Assembly (NCBI GenBank): GCA_965233705.1
Contig: CBDDTF010000001.1
Coordinates: forward strand, 496,001-560,000
Source of the DNA: Algihabitans sp965233705
GTDB taxonomy: Bacteria; Pseudomonadota; Alphaproteobacteria; Kiloniellales; DSM-21159
Reading direction: 5' to 3'
DNA: 64,000 nt
Below are positions 27,647 to 36,948 of this stretch, one piece after another; position 1 is the stretch's first letter; each line of letters starts with the position of its first letter. The notes below the pieces were generated by a model that was not told where the DNA came from, ran no database searches, and saw nothing but the letters and a program-made list of their open reading frames with translations. The translations under genes were made by a program, and so were the position numbers.

Positions 27647-28531
27647 TTAGCCCATCCGTTCCGAGGCGAAGCTGCCCGGCGAGGCGGGGAAGACCACGGT
27701 CTTGTTGCCGTTGAGAAAGACGCGGCGATGGATGTGGGCGTGGATGGCGCGGGCCAGCACCTGGCTTTCCACGTCGCGGCCGAGGCTGACGTAGTCCTCC
27801 GGGCTCTGGGCGTGGGTGACCCGCACGATGTCCTGCTCGATGATCGGCCCCTCGTCGAGGTCGGCGGTGACGTAGTGCGAGGTCGCGCCGATCAGCTTTA
27901 CGCCGCGCTGGAAGGCCTGCTTGTAGGGGTTGGCCCCCTTGAACGACGGCAGGAAGGAGTGGTGGATGTTGATGATGCGCCCCGACATCTTGCGGCAGAA
28001 CGCGTCCGAGAGCACCTGCATGTAGCGCGCCAGGACGATCAGCTCGGCGCCGCTGTCCTCGACGATCTCCAGCAGCCGCGCCTCCGCCTGGGGCTTGGTC
28101 TGCTGCGTCACCTTGATGTGGTGGAAGGGGATGTCGTGGTTCACCACCAGCTTCTGGTAGTCCAGGTGGTTGGAGACCACGCCGACGATCTCGATGGGCA
28201 GCGCGCCGATGCGCCAGCGGTAGAGGATGTCGTTGAGGCAGTGCCCGAAGCGCGAGACCATGAGGAGCACCTTCATCCGCTCGGCCTCGTCATGGAAGGC
28301 GTAGGTCATCTCGAAGCGCTCGGCGATGGCGGCGAAGCCCTCGTCCAGGCTGGCCGGCGCCACCGGCGTTTCCGTCTCGAAGCTGACGCGCATGAAGAAG
28401 CGGCCGGTCTGGGCATCGTCGAACTGCGAGCTGTCGGTGATGTTGCAGCCGTTGTCGGCGAGATAGCCGGCGATGGCGGCGACGATGCCACGGGCCATCG
28501 GGCAGGTGACCGTCAGAGTGCACTTCGTCAT
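27647..28531 (-). CDS. purU: Formyltetrahydrofolate deformylase
   Basis: The 294-residue protein has an N-terminal ACT domain (TVTCPMARGIVAAIAGYLADNG) and a formyltransferase-fold catalytic domain with VSNHLDYQKLV, VLARYMQVLS and NIHHSFLPSFKGANPY. The catalytic Asp region is YVTADLDEGPIIEQD. It hydrolyses 10-formyl-THF to formate and THF, balancing C1 pools. PurU genes often accompany sarcosine or betaine demethylation genes, which fits the soxBDAG cluster about 12 kb away. It converges with the DadA-like gene across a 35-bp gap. Confidence 0.95.
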   Translation of the reverse strand: MTKCTLTVTCPMARGIVAAIAGYLADNGCNITDSSQFDDAQTGRFFMRVSFETETPVAPASLDEGFAAIAERFEMTYAFHDEAERMKVLLMVSRFGHCLNDILYRWRIGALPIEIVGVVSNHLDYQKLVVNHDIPFHHIKVTQQTKPQAEARLLEIVEDSGAELIVLARYMQVLSDAFCRKMSGRIINIHHSFLPSFKGANPYKQAFQRGVKLIGATSHYVTADLDEGPIIEQDIVRVTHAQSPEDYVSLGRDVESQVLARAIHAHIHRRVFLNGNKTVVFPASPGSFASERMG

Positions 28532-28690
28532 GTCGACCTCTTCTCGGGCGGCGGTATGCCGCAGGCGGATTGCGAACGGGAGGGGCCGGCGCGGCGCCGG
28601 GCCAAGGCGTGGCGAGTCCGGGCCGTTAGAGCAGGCGCGGCGGAGTCAGGCCAGCCCCTTTGAGGGTGGCGCGCCCCCGCCGCCCGCTGG

Positions 28691-29758
28691 TCAGGTGGCC
28701 GGGTCGGCCGTCCGACTGTCGGCCGTCTGACTGTCGGCGGCCGGGCTCTCGGTGTGCTGGCTGTCTGCGGTCTGGGGCGCGAAGGAGCGTTCGAAGAAGG
28801 CGAGCCAGTTCTCGCCCATGATCTGCGCCACCTCCGCCGCGGAGAAGCCGACCCGGGCCAGCCCGTCGGCGATCTTGGCGAAGTCGCGGTTGTCGCGGAA
28901 CCAGGCCGGCTGCGGCGGAAAGCCCGCCTGCGCCGCCGAGCCCTCGCCGTAGTCGGTCTGCTTCGACCAGCGGCCGTTGCGCATCCAGGCCACCACGCTG
29001 TCCGGCTGGTCCTGGCAGAGGTCGCTGCCCAGCCCCAGGCGCGCCACCCCCATCAGATCGGCCGTGCGCGCCACCATCTCGCAGAAGGACTCCAGGCGGC
29101 AGTCCGACTTGTCCTTGAGGTGGTGGGGATAGGCCGAAAAGCCCAGCATCCCGCCGCTCTGCGCCAGCGCGCGCAGCACCCGGTCCGACTTGTTGCGCAG
29201 CGCCGGGTGCCAGAAGGCCGGGTTGGCGTGGGTGATCGCGATCGGCCGCGTCGACAGCTCGATCGCCTCCAGGGTCGAGCGCTCGGACGAGTGGCTCATG
29301 TCGACCACCAGACCGACCCGGTTCATCTCCGCCACCACCTGCCGGCCCATGCGCGTCAGACCCGGGTCCTCCGCCTCGTAGCAGCCGGTCGCCAGCAGCG
29401 ACTGGTTGTTGTAGCTGAGCTGCATGAAGCGCACCCCCAGCGCATGCAGCACCTCCACCAGACCGATGTCGTCCTCGATCGCCGAGCAGTTCTGCAGCCC
29501 GAAAAAGATCGCCGTGCGACCCTCCGCCCGCGCCCGCCGCACGTCCGCCGCGCTGCGACCGGCGAAGATCAGCTCCGGATAGGCCGCGAACCGGCGGTTC
29601 CAGGCCTCGATGTTCGCAACCGTCTCGCGGAAGTTCTCGTGATAACAGATCGTCACATGCACCGCCGAAACCCCGCCGGCGCGCATCTGACGGAAAATCT
29701 CCTCCGACCAGGCGCTGTACTGCAGTCCATCGATGATCACGGGAGGCGCGGAGGTCAT
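28691..29758 (-). CDS. M19 (membrane/renal dipeptidase) family protein with altered metal site
   Basis: The 355-residue TIM-barrel protein is clearly of the M19 family: DMSHSSERS has H156, ITHANPA has H177, and LGSDL has D246. The first metal site is changed. The usual D-G-H-x-D reads DGLQY (L12, Y14), and the bridging Glu position reads GLQN (Q89). It therefore keeps at most one metal site, and a reaction other than classical dipeptide hydrolysis is possible (inference). The 27-residue tail is a Thr-Ala-Asp-Ser repeat. It overlaps the RidA-like gene by 4 bp and is last in the TAXI-ridA operon. Confidence 0.85.
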   Translation of the reverse strand: MTSAPPVIIDGLQYSAWSEEIFRQMRAGGVSAVHVTICYHENFRETVANIEAWNRRFAAYPELIFAGRSAADVRRARAEGRTAIFFGLQNCSAIEDDIGLVEVLHALGVRFMQLSYNNQSLLATGCYEAEDPGLTRMGRQVVAEMNRVGLVVDMSHSSERSTLEAIELSTRPIAITHANPAFWHPALRNKSDRVLRALAQSGGMLGFSAYPHHLKDKSDCRLESFCEMVARTADLMGVARLGLGSDLCQDQPDSVVAWMRNGRWSKQTDYGEGSAAQAGFPPQPAWFRDNRDFAKIADGLARVGFSAAEVAQIMGENWLAFFERSFAPQTADSQHTESPAADSQTADSRTADPAT

Positions 29759-30342
29759 GTCGGCCGGGTTTCCTTTTCCTGGGTCTGACGATCGGGCCGC
29801 TCGGTGTCGGCGGCTTCGGCTGGGGCGCTGCGCAACGCGACCGTGAGTTCGAGGAGCAGCGGCGCGTTGCGCGGCAGGCGGCTGACGCCGATCACGGAGC
29901 GCGGATGGCGGCCCGCCGCGCCGAAGGCGGTCTCCAACAGCCCCGAGGCCGTGTCCGCAACCCTGGACATCTCCTGAAAGCCCTCGGCGACCGCCACGAA
30001 GCAGTCCATGCGCAGGACGCGGGCGACGTTGTCGAGGCCGCCCGCCAGCGCATCGAGCCAGGCCAGCCCCTGCTGCGCGGCGACGCGCGCCGCCGCCTGC
30101 GCCTCGGCCAGCGAGACCTCGCCGCCGACGCGGCCCGCCACGGTGATGCGACCGCTGCCGGTCTTGGGAATCTGGCCGGCGAGAAAGGCCGTGCGCTCGT
30201 GGATCGCCAGCGGCACGTAGGCGAACTCCGTCGGGTGCGGCTCGGGCAGCGCGATCCCGGCGGCGGCGAGGCGCGCGCGCACCCCGCCGCGGGGCTCGGC
30301 GACGGCCGCATCGCCGGCCGGATCGGGATGAAGCGAGGTCAT
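29755..30342 (-). CDS. RidA/YjgF-family protein
   Basis: The 195-residue protein contains a RidA-like domain: FLAGQIPKTGSG near residue 55, an AAQQGLAWLDALAGGLDNVARVLR helix, and HPRSVIGVSRLPRNAPLLLELTVAL near the end. RidA proteins hydrolyse reactive enamine/imine intermediates. This one belongs to a longer subgroup with extra N- and C-terminal residues, and the canonical Arg is probably within HPRSVIG. ATGA overlaps on both sides couple it to the TAXI permease and to the M19-like gene, so the substrate is probably a nitrogen-containing compound imported by that transporter (inference). Confidence 0.85.
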   Translation of the reverse strand: MTSLHPDPAGDAAVAEPRGGVRARLAAAGIALPEPHPTEFAYVPLAIHERTAFLAGQIPKTGSGRITVAGRVGGEVSLAEAQAAARVAAQQGLAWLDALAGGLDNVARVLRMDCFVAVAEGFQEMSRVADTASGLLETAFGAAGRHPRSVIGVSRLPRNAPLLLELTVALRSAPAEAADTERPDRQTQEKETRPT

Positions 30343-32225
30343 GGCGTGGTGGTCCGGCTGGAGAGTTGCCGCTGCAGCAGCCAGGTCGCCACGATCAGGG
30401 CGAGCGCGGCCGCGTCGGCGATCAGGTTGGGGGCGATGGTCAGCGCGGCGGCGGCGGCCAGGGCCAGGCGCCCGAACCACGGCAGCGGGCGCCCGCCGAG
30501 CCAGCCCGAGACGGCGATCGTCAGGCAGACGATGGAGACGCCGCAGCGCGCCAGTGTGGGCAGGATCTGCCAGCTCCACTCGGCGAGCAGCAGCTCGGGA
30601 TTGGCCACGAAGAGGAAGGGGATGATGTAGACCGGCACGCCGAGCGCGAAGGCGCGCCAGCCGACCGCGGCCGCGCGCGCGCCGGCGATCGGCGCGGCGG
30701 CGTAGGCCGCGACGGCGACCGGCGGCGTGATCTGGCCGAGCACGGCGTAGTAGAACACGAAGAGGTGGGCGCCCAGCGGGTCGGCGCCGAGATCGACCAG
30801 GGCCGGCGCGACCAGGGTCGCCTGGATGATGTAGGCCGGCGTGGTCGGCATCCCCATGCCGAAGACGAAGGCCGCGACCATCGCCAGCACCAGCGCGATC
30901 GGCAGCGAGTTGCCGGCGATGTCGACCACCAGGCTGCTGAAGCGGAAGCCCAGCCCGGAGATCTGCACGATGCCGACGATGATGCCGGCCGAGGCGCAGG
31001 CGATGGCGACCACCACCGCGCCCTGGGCCCCGATGCGCAGACCGTTGACCAGGGTCGCGGGGCTGACGACGGTGCTGCGCCGCAGGTAGGGCACGAGCAG
31101 CGCCGACACGACGCCGAAGAAGGCGGCGTAGGCGGGCGAATAGCCCTGCACCAGCAGCGTCACCAGCACCGCCAGCGGCAGCAGGAAGGTCCAGCCCGCC
31201 CGCAGGGCCTGCCAGGTCGAGGGCGCGCCCGCCTGCTCCAGCGGCCGCAGGTCGCGCTTGAGCGCTTCCCAATGCACCGCGACCAGCAGCGCGGCGAAGA
31301 ACAGCACCGCCGGCACCACCGCGGCGCGCGCCACCTCGAGATATTCGATGCCGAGGATCGCGGCCATCAGGAAGGCCGCCGCGCCCATGATCGGCGGGGT
31401 GATCTGCCCGCCGGTGGAGGCGACCGCCTCGACCGCGCCGGCGAACTCCTTCTTGTAGCCGAGCCGCTTCATCAGGGGGATCGTCAGCGCCCCGGTGGTG
31501 GCGACGTTCGCCACCGAGCTGCCGGACATGGAGCCCATCAGCGCGCTGGCGATCACCGACATCTTGGCCGGGCCGCCGCGGCTGCGGCCGGTGGCCGCGC
31601 GGGTGAGGTTGATGAAGAAGTCGCCGCCGCCGATGACCTGCAGGACCGCGCCGAACACCACGAACAGAAAGATGAACTCGGTGGAGACGCCGAGCGCCGT
31701 GCCGAAGATGCCCTCGAAGCTGAAGTACATCTGGTCGACGAACTCGTTGATGCCGACGCCGCGGTGGGCCAGCGGGCGCAGGACGTCGACGAAACGCAGG
31801 TAGGGGCCGACGAAGCCGTAGGCGATGAAGACCAGGCAGAGTGCGGTGATCGTGTAGCCGAGGGTGCGCCGGGTCAGCTCCAGCACCACCGCGACGGTGC
31901 CCAGGGCGACGAAGAGCTCGAGCCCGGTCGCGGCCTGGGTCCAGGGCGGCCGCACGACGATCGCCTCGTGATTGACGATCATGTAGCCCAGGCTGACCAG
32001 CGACAGCCCGATCCACCCGGCATCGGCCGCCGTGCCCAGCTTGCCGCGCCGCAGCCTGTAGAGCAGGAAGCCGATCACCAGCGCGAAGAGCAGATGCGCG
32101 GCCCGCAGCAGCAGGTTCGGCATCAGCACGAACGGCGAGGCGGCGACGAGGTGGAAGACGGCCATCGCCACGGCGAGCGCGCCGACGACCCTGTCGGGAA
32201 GATCCCGCAGCGGCTGTTCTGTCAT
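30339..32225 (-). CDS. TAXI-type TRAP transporter fused permease (4TM-12TM)
   Basis: The 628-residue protein has many membrane segments and combines the small and large TRAP permease domains. Family motifs include SVIASALMGSMSGSSVANVATTG, LTIPLMKRLGYKKEFAGAVEAVASTGGQITPPIMGA and GMGMPTTPAYI. It is driven by ion gradients and works with a TAXI-family binding protein, here encoded 90 bp upstream. The 3' end overlaps the RidA-like gene by 4 bp. The ribosome site is weak. Confidence 0.93.
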   Translation of the reverse strand: MTEQPLRDLPDRVVGALAVAMAVFHLVAASPFVLMPNLLLRAAHLLFALVIGFLLYRLRRGKLGTAADAGWIGLSLVSLGYMIVNHEAIVVRPPWTQAATGLELFVALGTVAVVLELTRRTLGYTITALCLVFIAYGFVGPYLRFVDVLRPLAHRGVGINEFVDQMYFSFEGIFGTALGVSTEFIFLFVVFGAVLQVIGGGDFFINLTRAATGRSRGGPAKMSVIASALMGSMSGSSVANVATTGALTIPLMKRLGYKKEFAGAVEAVASTGGQITPPIMGAAAFLMAAILGIEYLEVARAAVVPAVLFFAALLVAVHWEALKRDLRPLEQAGAPSTWQALRAGWTFLLPLAVLVTLLVQGYSPAYAAFFGVVSALLVPYLRRSTVVSPATLVNGLRIGAQGAVVVAIACASAGIIVGIVQISGLGFRFSSLVVDIAGNSLPIALVLAMVAAFVFGMGMPTTPAYIIQATLVAPALVDLGADPLGAHLFVFYYAVLGQITPPVAVAAYAAAPIAGARAAAVGWRAFALGVPVYIIPFLFVANPELLLAEWSWQILPTLARCGVSIVCLTIAVSGWLGGRPLPWFGRLALAAAAALTIAPNLIADAAALALIVATWLLQRQLSSRTTTP

Positions 32226-32236
32226 GTCGACGATCC

Positions 32237-32313
32237 AGACTGGTGCCGGAAAGCGGGCCTGCCGTGACCGGCCACCCCGCGACGCGGGCCCGCCGGTCAC
32301 GATCCGCCCCAGG
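32237..32313 (+). repeat. Relic of the bipartite element: linker plus half B
   Basis: AAAGCGGGCC...GTGACCGGCCACCCCGCGACG...CCGCCCCAGG (32250-32313, 64 bp) aligns over its whole length with half B of copy 2 (18755-18818), most closely in the first 40 positions. The preceding 13 bp resemble the linker. Half A is absent. It fills the gap between the TAXI binding-protein stop (32316) and the permease start (32225). Confidence 0.65.
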
Positions 32314-32315
32314 CC

Positions 32316-33344
32316 TTATTCGGAGAGCTTGCCTTGCGAATAGGCGATGCCCTGCGCTTCGAAGAACTTCTTCGCCCCGGGGTGGAGCGGCACCACCATG
32401 CCCTTGCCCACCGTGTCCTCGCTCATGAAGTTGAGCAGGTCGTGGGTCCGCTTGAACTGCGCGAGGTTGGTCCAGATCGTCTCGACGATGCGGTAGGCCG
32501 TCTCCTCGGGCATGTCCTTCGAGGCGAAGAGGAAAGTCTTGGTGCCGACCGTGGTCGCCGGCTCCTCCTGACCGCCGTAGAGCCCCGCCGGCAGCTCCAC
32601 CTGCTCGAAGCCGCCGCCGTACTGCTCGAGATAGGCCGCCAGCTTGTCGTCGTCGAAGGAGAGGGTGCGCATCGGCCGCGCGGTCTCGTTCTCCAGCACC
32701 GTCGGGTGCGGGTAGAGCGAGACCCACATCACGGCGTCGAGCTGGCCGTTGCGCAGGCCCTTGTGCGATTCCGACCAGCTCAGCTTGTGGAGCTGGCCGC
32801 CGTCGGCCTCGATGTCCTCGATCGACATGTCGTGCACGGCGAGCAGGTGCTCGAAGGCCAGCCAGGAGGTCTGGCCCGGCTGCCCGGCGCTCATCTGCTT
32901 GCCCTTCAGATCCTCCAGCGCGCGGATCTCGGAGTTGGCATCGACCCAGATCTGAATCGCGCTCGGGAAGAAGGTCATCAGCCCGCGGACATCGCGCACG
33001 GGATTGTCCGGCGTCGCCGGATCGCGGCCCTGCCAGGCGTCCCAGGCATTGTTGGCCGAGGTGATGCCGAGGTCGGCCTGGCCGTTGTTCACGCGCAGCA
33101 GATTCGGCCCGGAGCCGCCGGGCTGGACGTCGACCAGCGTCTCCGGGAACTCGCGGCGCAAGAGGTCGCCCAGGCCGGTGGCGACCACGTTGAAGGTGCC
33201 GCCCGACGGCCCGCCGCCGATGGTGAGGAACTCGGGCGCGTCGGTCTGCGCGGCGGCGAAGCCGGCGGGGGCGAGGCAAACCGCGGCCAGCGCGCCGGCG
33301 GCGAACCCGAGTCGCCGCCAAGTGTGGGGACGAAGACGTTTCAT
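32316..33344 (-). CDS. TAXI-family TRAP transporter solute-binding protein
   Basis: The 342-residue periplasmic protein has an N-terminal signal peptide (MKRLRPHTWRRLGFAAGALAAV, cleavage near FAAAQ) and TAXI-family motifs FLTIGGGPSGGTFNVVATGLGDLLRREFP, GSGPNLLRVNNGQADLGITSANNAWDAWQG and a C-terminal LHPGAKKFFEAQGI. It delivers the substrate to the fused permease encoded next. It is the first gene of the TAXI-ridA-M19 operon, preceded by an AT-rich interval with a LysR-like box. Confidence 0.93.
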   Translation of the reverse strand: MKRLRPHTWRRLGFAAGALAAVCLAPAGFAAAQTDAPEFLTIGGGPSGGTFNVVATGLGDLLRREFPETLVDVQPGGSGPNLLRVNNGQADLGITSANNAWDAWQGRDPATPDNPVRDVRGLMTFFPSAIQIWVDANSEIRALEDLKGKQMSAGQPGQTSWLAFEHLLAVHDMSIEDIEADGGQLHKLSWSESHKGLRNGQLDAVMWVSLYPHPTVLENETARPMRTLSFDDDKLAAYLEQYGGGFEQVELPAGLYGGQEEPATTVGTKTFLFASKDMPEETAYRIVETIWTNLAQFKRTHDLLNFMSEDTVGKGMVVPLHPGAKKFFEAQGIAYSQGKLSE

Positions 33345-33409
33345 GTGGGCGGTCCTCCCGACCTTTTCGTGCAGTTACGGGAAAAGGCTAGGAAGCGCCG
33401 CCTTTCCGC

Positions 33410-33457
33410 CACAAGATAAAAATGCAATATTTCAATGAAAATTATCTATTTATCAGA
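33410..33457. promoter_or_regulatory. AT-rich regulatory interval with LysR-like box before the TAXI operon
   Basis: This stretch is strikingly AT-rich compared with the roughly 70% GC surroundings. It contains TTTCAATGAAA (33430-33440), a perfect 5-1-5 inverted repeat, and TTGCAT/TTATCT words that could be promoter elements for the minus-strand TAXI gene. The adjacent LysR protein is the obvious candidate to bind it (inference). Confidence 0.4.
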
Positions 33458-34381
33458 TTACTCTATGAATATCCGCTCTGGCGAGAGAATACTCGGCAAC
33501 GCTTGCGCGAGCTCGTCACGCATCGCTTCCGCAGCCGGCGAAAGGGCCCGCCCCCGCCGCGCGACCAGGCCGATCTGGCGAATCACCGTCGGCCGCACGA
33601 GCTGGCGGAAGACCAGCGTGGGATGCCGCTCGAGCATGGCGGCGAAGGCCGGAATCGCCGTGATCCCCAGACCGGCCTCGACGAGGCTGAGGGCGGTGAG
33701 GATGTTGGAGACCTCGTGTCCGGGCAGGCGGACGTCGTCGGGGATCGAGCGGGTGCGGTCGAGCAGGTGGTGAATGCCGGTGTCGGCCGCCAGGCCGATG
33801 ATCTGGTGCGCCAGCAGGTCCTTCCAGGCGACCGGGCCGTTGGCCTTGGCCAGCGGGTGGTCGCGGCGGAAGACCGCGCCGAAGCGGTCGGAGAACAGCG
33901 GCGTGAAGGCCAGCTCGGGATCGCCCTCGAAGTTGCCGGCGATGCCGAAGTCGACCTCGTTGCGCGCCACCCGCTCCCACACGCCCGAGCTGTTGTCGTC
34001 GCGCAGATGCACCTTGATGCCGGGGTAGCGCGCCGAGAAGCTGGAGGTGGCCTGCGGGATCAGCGTCGTGGCGACCGAGGGCAGCACCGCCAGGGACACG
34101 CGCCCGGTATGGCGCTCCGCCACCGAGCGGGCATGGGCGACGGCGCTGTCGAACTCCTCGAGCAGCCGCGTGACCGTGGGCAGGAACTTCGCGCCCTCCT
34201 CCGTCAGGGTCAGGCGCCGGGTGGTGCGGTTGATGAGCTTGAGGTTGAGCTCGCGCTCGAGCTGCTGGATCGCCATGCTGAGCGACGGCTGGGTCAGCGA
34301 CAGCCGCTCGGCCGCGCGCGTGAAGCTGCCGCAGCGGGCGACCTCCTCGAAGGCGCGCAGGTAGGAGATCTTGACGCTCAT
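33458..34381 (-). CDS. LysR-family transcriptional regulator
   Basis: The 307-residue protein has an N-terminal LysR winged helix (YLRAFEEVARCGSFTRAAERLSLTQPSLSMAIQQLERELNLKL, residues 7-49, interrupted here only for naming) followed by a periplasmic-binding-like effector domain. It lies directly upstream of the TAXI-ridA-M19 operon on the same strand (113-bp gap) and probably controls it. Its last codons (IFIE) extend into the AT-rich interval. It overlaps the O-antigen ligase gene by 4 bp (ATGA), an unusual pairing of unrelated functions. Confidence 0.93.
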   Translation of the reverse strand: MSVKISYLRAFEEVARCGSFTRAAERLSLTQPSLSMAIQQLERELNLKLINRTTRRLTLTEEGAKFLPTVTRLLEEFDSAVAHARSVAERHTGRVSLAVLPSVATTLIPQATSSFSARYPGIKVHLRDDNSSGVWERVARNEVDFGIAGNFEGDPELAFTPLFSDRFGAVFRRDHPLAKANGPVAWKDLLAHQIIGLAADTGIHHLLDRTRSIPDDVRLPGHEVSNILTALSLVEAGLGITAIPAFAAMLERHPTLVFRQLVRPTVIRQIGLVARRGRALSPAAEAMRDELAQALPSILSPERIFIE

Positions 34382-35565
34382 GGCGGGCCGGGGCTCTTCG
34401 CGCGCTCCACCTCGGCCGTCGCCAGGGCCAGCAGGAACAGCGTGCCGGCGACCACGAAATCGGTCCACAGGCCAAGGGAGATCGCCGTAATGGTGAGCCA
34501 GGCGATCAGCGGCGGCACCGCGCAGCAGCGCGCACCCAGGGTCGTGCCCCAGCGCCGGGCCGCCGCCGCCACGCCGGCACTGAGCGCCAGGACCCCGGCC
34601 AGCCCCCACAGCCCGAAATCCAGCAGCAACTCGACGGCGATGGCGTGGGCGTGGTTGACGCGCTCCAGCTCCATCAGCGTGTCGCGCAGCTCGCGGTAGC
34701 TCTGCAGCCCCCAGCCGGTCAGCGGCCGCTCCAGCGCCAGGCGCAGCCCCTCGCTCCACAGCTCGACCCGCCAGGACCAGTTCTGCGGCAGCTCCAGACC
34801 GCGCGCCATCAAGTCGGGCGCGACCAGCACCGTCGCCGCCGGCAGCAGCAGCACCGCGGCGGTCGCCGCCACCAGCAGCCAGGGCCGCAGCGCGAACAGC
34901 GCGGCCAGGCCCCCCAGCAGCAGCCCGAGGCTGAGCGACTGGGAGGGCGAGGTCACGGCCAGAAGCAGGGGCACGGCGAAGGCCCAGAGCGTGGCCCGCC
35001 GGCCGCTCGCCCGATACCAGAGCGCGGCCAGCAGCCAGGCCGCCGGCGCGGCGAGGAACAGCGTCTTGGCGAAGGGATGGCCGACCAGCGACAGCTTGGC
35101 GTAGTCGACCCCGCCGGCAAAGGTCGGCAGGCTGGCCCCGAGCCCGACCATGACGCCCCAGGCGACCAGAATCACCGCCAGTCCGGCCGGCGGCATCCAG
35201 GCCGCCAGCGGCAGGCGGCCCCGCCGCAGCAGCTCGAACCCCGCCAGGCCGACGAGCGCCATCAGCCAGGGCTGGCCCAGGCGCTGCAGCGGCTCGCCCA
35301 GCGGCATCAGGAGGGTGACCAGGCTGGCCGCCGCCATCAGGGCCACGGCCAGCAAGCTGGCCCAGGCGGGGCGCAGGTCGCGCCGGGCCACGGCCAGCGC
35401 CACGGCGGCCAGCGGGATGACCCCGGACAAGACCGCCACGAAGCCGCGCGGCTGCACCAGCATCAAGACGAAGAGCGTCGCCAGACCGGCCGTGAGAAGC
35501 CGGCTCCAGGTCACCCGGCTCAGGCCCAGCGGGCGGTGGCGGCTGTCGATCGGCGCGGCGGTCAT
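34378..35565 (-). CDS. O-antigen ligase family protein (Wzy_C domain)
   Basis: The 395-residue membrane protein has about ten hydrophobic segments and a large loop with SWRVELWSEGLRLALERPLTGWGLQSYREL. That is the Wzy_C signature of O-antigen ligases and polymerases, and a following NHAHAIAVELLLDFG carries the conserved His. It probably ligates or polymerises a surface polysaccharide at the periplasmic face of the inner membrane. It is divergent from a UDP-sugar enzyme gene (uxs-like) across 262 bp, consistent with envelope polysaccharide synthesis. Start ATG 35565. Confidence 0.85.
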   Translation of the reverse strand: MTAAPIDSRHRPLGLSRVTWSRLLTAGLATLFVLMLVQPRGFVAVLSGVIPLAAVALAVARRDLRPAWASLLAVALMAAASLVTLLMPLGEPLQRLGQPWLMALVGLAGFELLRRGRLPLAAWMPPAGLAVILVAWGVMVGLGASLPTFAGGVDYAKLSLVGHPFAKTLFLAAPAAWLLAALWYRASGRRATLWAFAVPLLLAVTSPSQSLSLGLLLGGLAALFALRPWLLVAATAAVLLLPAATVLVAPDLMARGLELPQNWSWRVELWSEGLRLALERPLTGWGLQSYRELRDTLMELERVNHAHAIAVELLLDFGLWGLAGVLALSAGVAAAARRWGTTLGARCCAVPPLIAWLTITAISLGLWTDFVVAGTLFLLALATAEVERAKSPGPP

Positions 35566-35724
35566 GATTCGGAGCTTGCGTCCCTCGTGCGCGAAAAGGA
35601 GGTGAAAGTCATCGGCCCACCGCGAACGGCGCCGCAGGACCCTGCGTCGCCGCGCCGGCAACGCCGCGCCTGCACGGCCGCGCCTGCGCCGTCACCCGCC
35701 TCGGTCCCTGCGCGAGGAACGGGG

Positions 35725-35753
35725 TTCTGGCATGGTGGCGAGCACGCTATAAG
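35725..35753 (+). promoter_or_regulatory. Possible sigma70-type promoter of the uxs-like gene
   Basis: TTCTGG (35725-35730), 17 bp, TATAAG (35748-35753). The spacing is ideal and it is 75 bp upstream of the start, but the -35 match is partial. Confidence 0.4.
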
Positions 35754-35827
35754 GCCGAGACGTGGCGACAGGTCAAGATCGCCCTGCCGCCGCTCACCGA
35801 CGACCGCGACCTTGAGGATACTCCATC

Positions 35828-36807
<980 letters not shown>

Positions 36808-36811
<4 letters not shown>

Positions 36812-36948
36812 AGCGATGCCCGACCTGATCGAATCGCATTTGCGATTCGCCAGGTTGGACAGCATCACTCTAACACTATGGTTTAGGGCGGTTTTGGGCC
36901 GATCGGCAGACCCACGTCGTGGTTCCACTCGATCGGAAACCGCCCTAG
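36808..36948 (+). repeat. 141-bp bipartite palindromic element, copy 3
   Basis: Half A (36808-36871) pairs AGAG-C-GATG...CATC-A-CTCT around a CGAATCGCA/TGCGATTCG core. The linker is AACACTATGGTTT. Half B (36885-36948) pairs AGGGCGGTTT...AAACCGCCCT around CCGATCG/CGATCGG. Both ends are CTAG. It differs from copy 4 (62709) at one base in 141. It separates two convergent genes, and both take their TAG stop codons from its CTAG ends. Confidence 0.95.

Noticed and set aside
27620..27650. Possible half-A relic (ACGGTCGCAAA...TTTAG) between dadA-like and purU
   Set aside because: Too short and partly inside purU coding sequence.
28560..28645. Possible further relic of the 141-bp element (ATTGCGAACGG and TTAGAGCAGG words)
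   Set aside because: Only short words match and the two hairpins cannot be drawn.
29755..33321. A 1,188-codon minus-strand open frame
   Set aside because: It is the RidA-like gene extended out of frame through the TAXI permease and binding-protein genes, both of which have clear domains in other frames.
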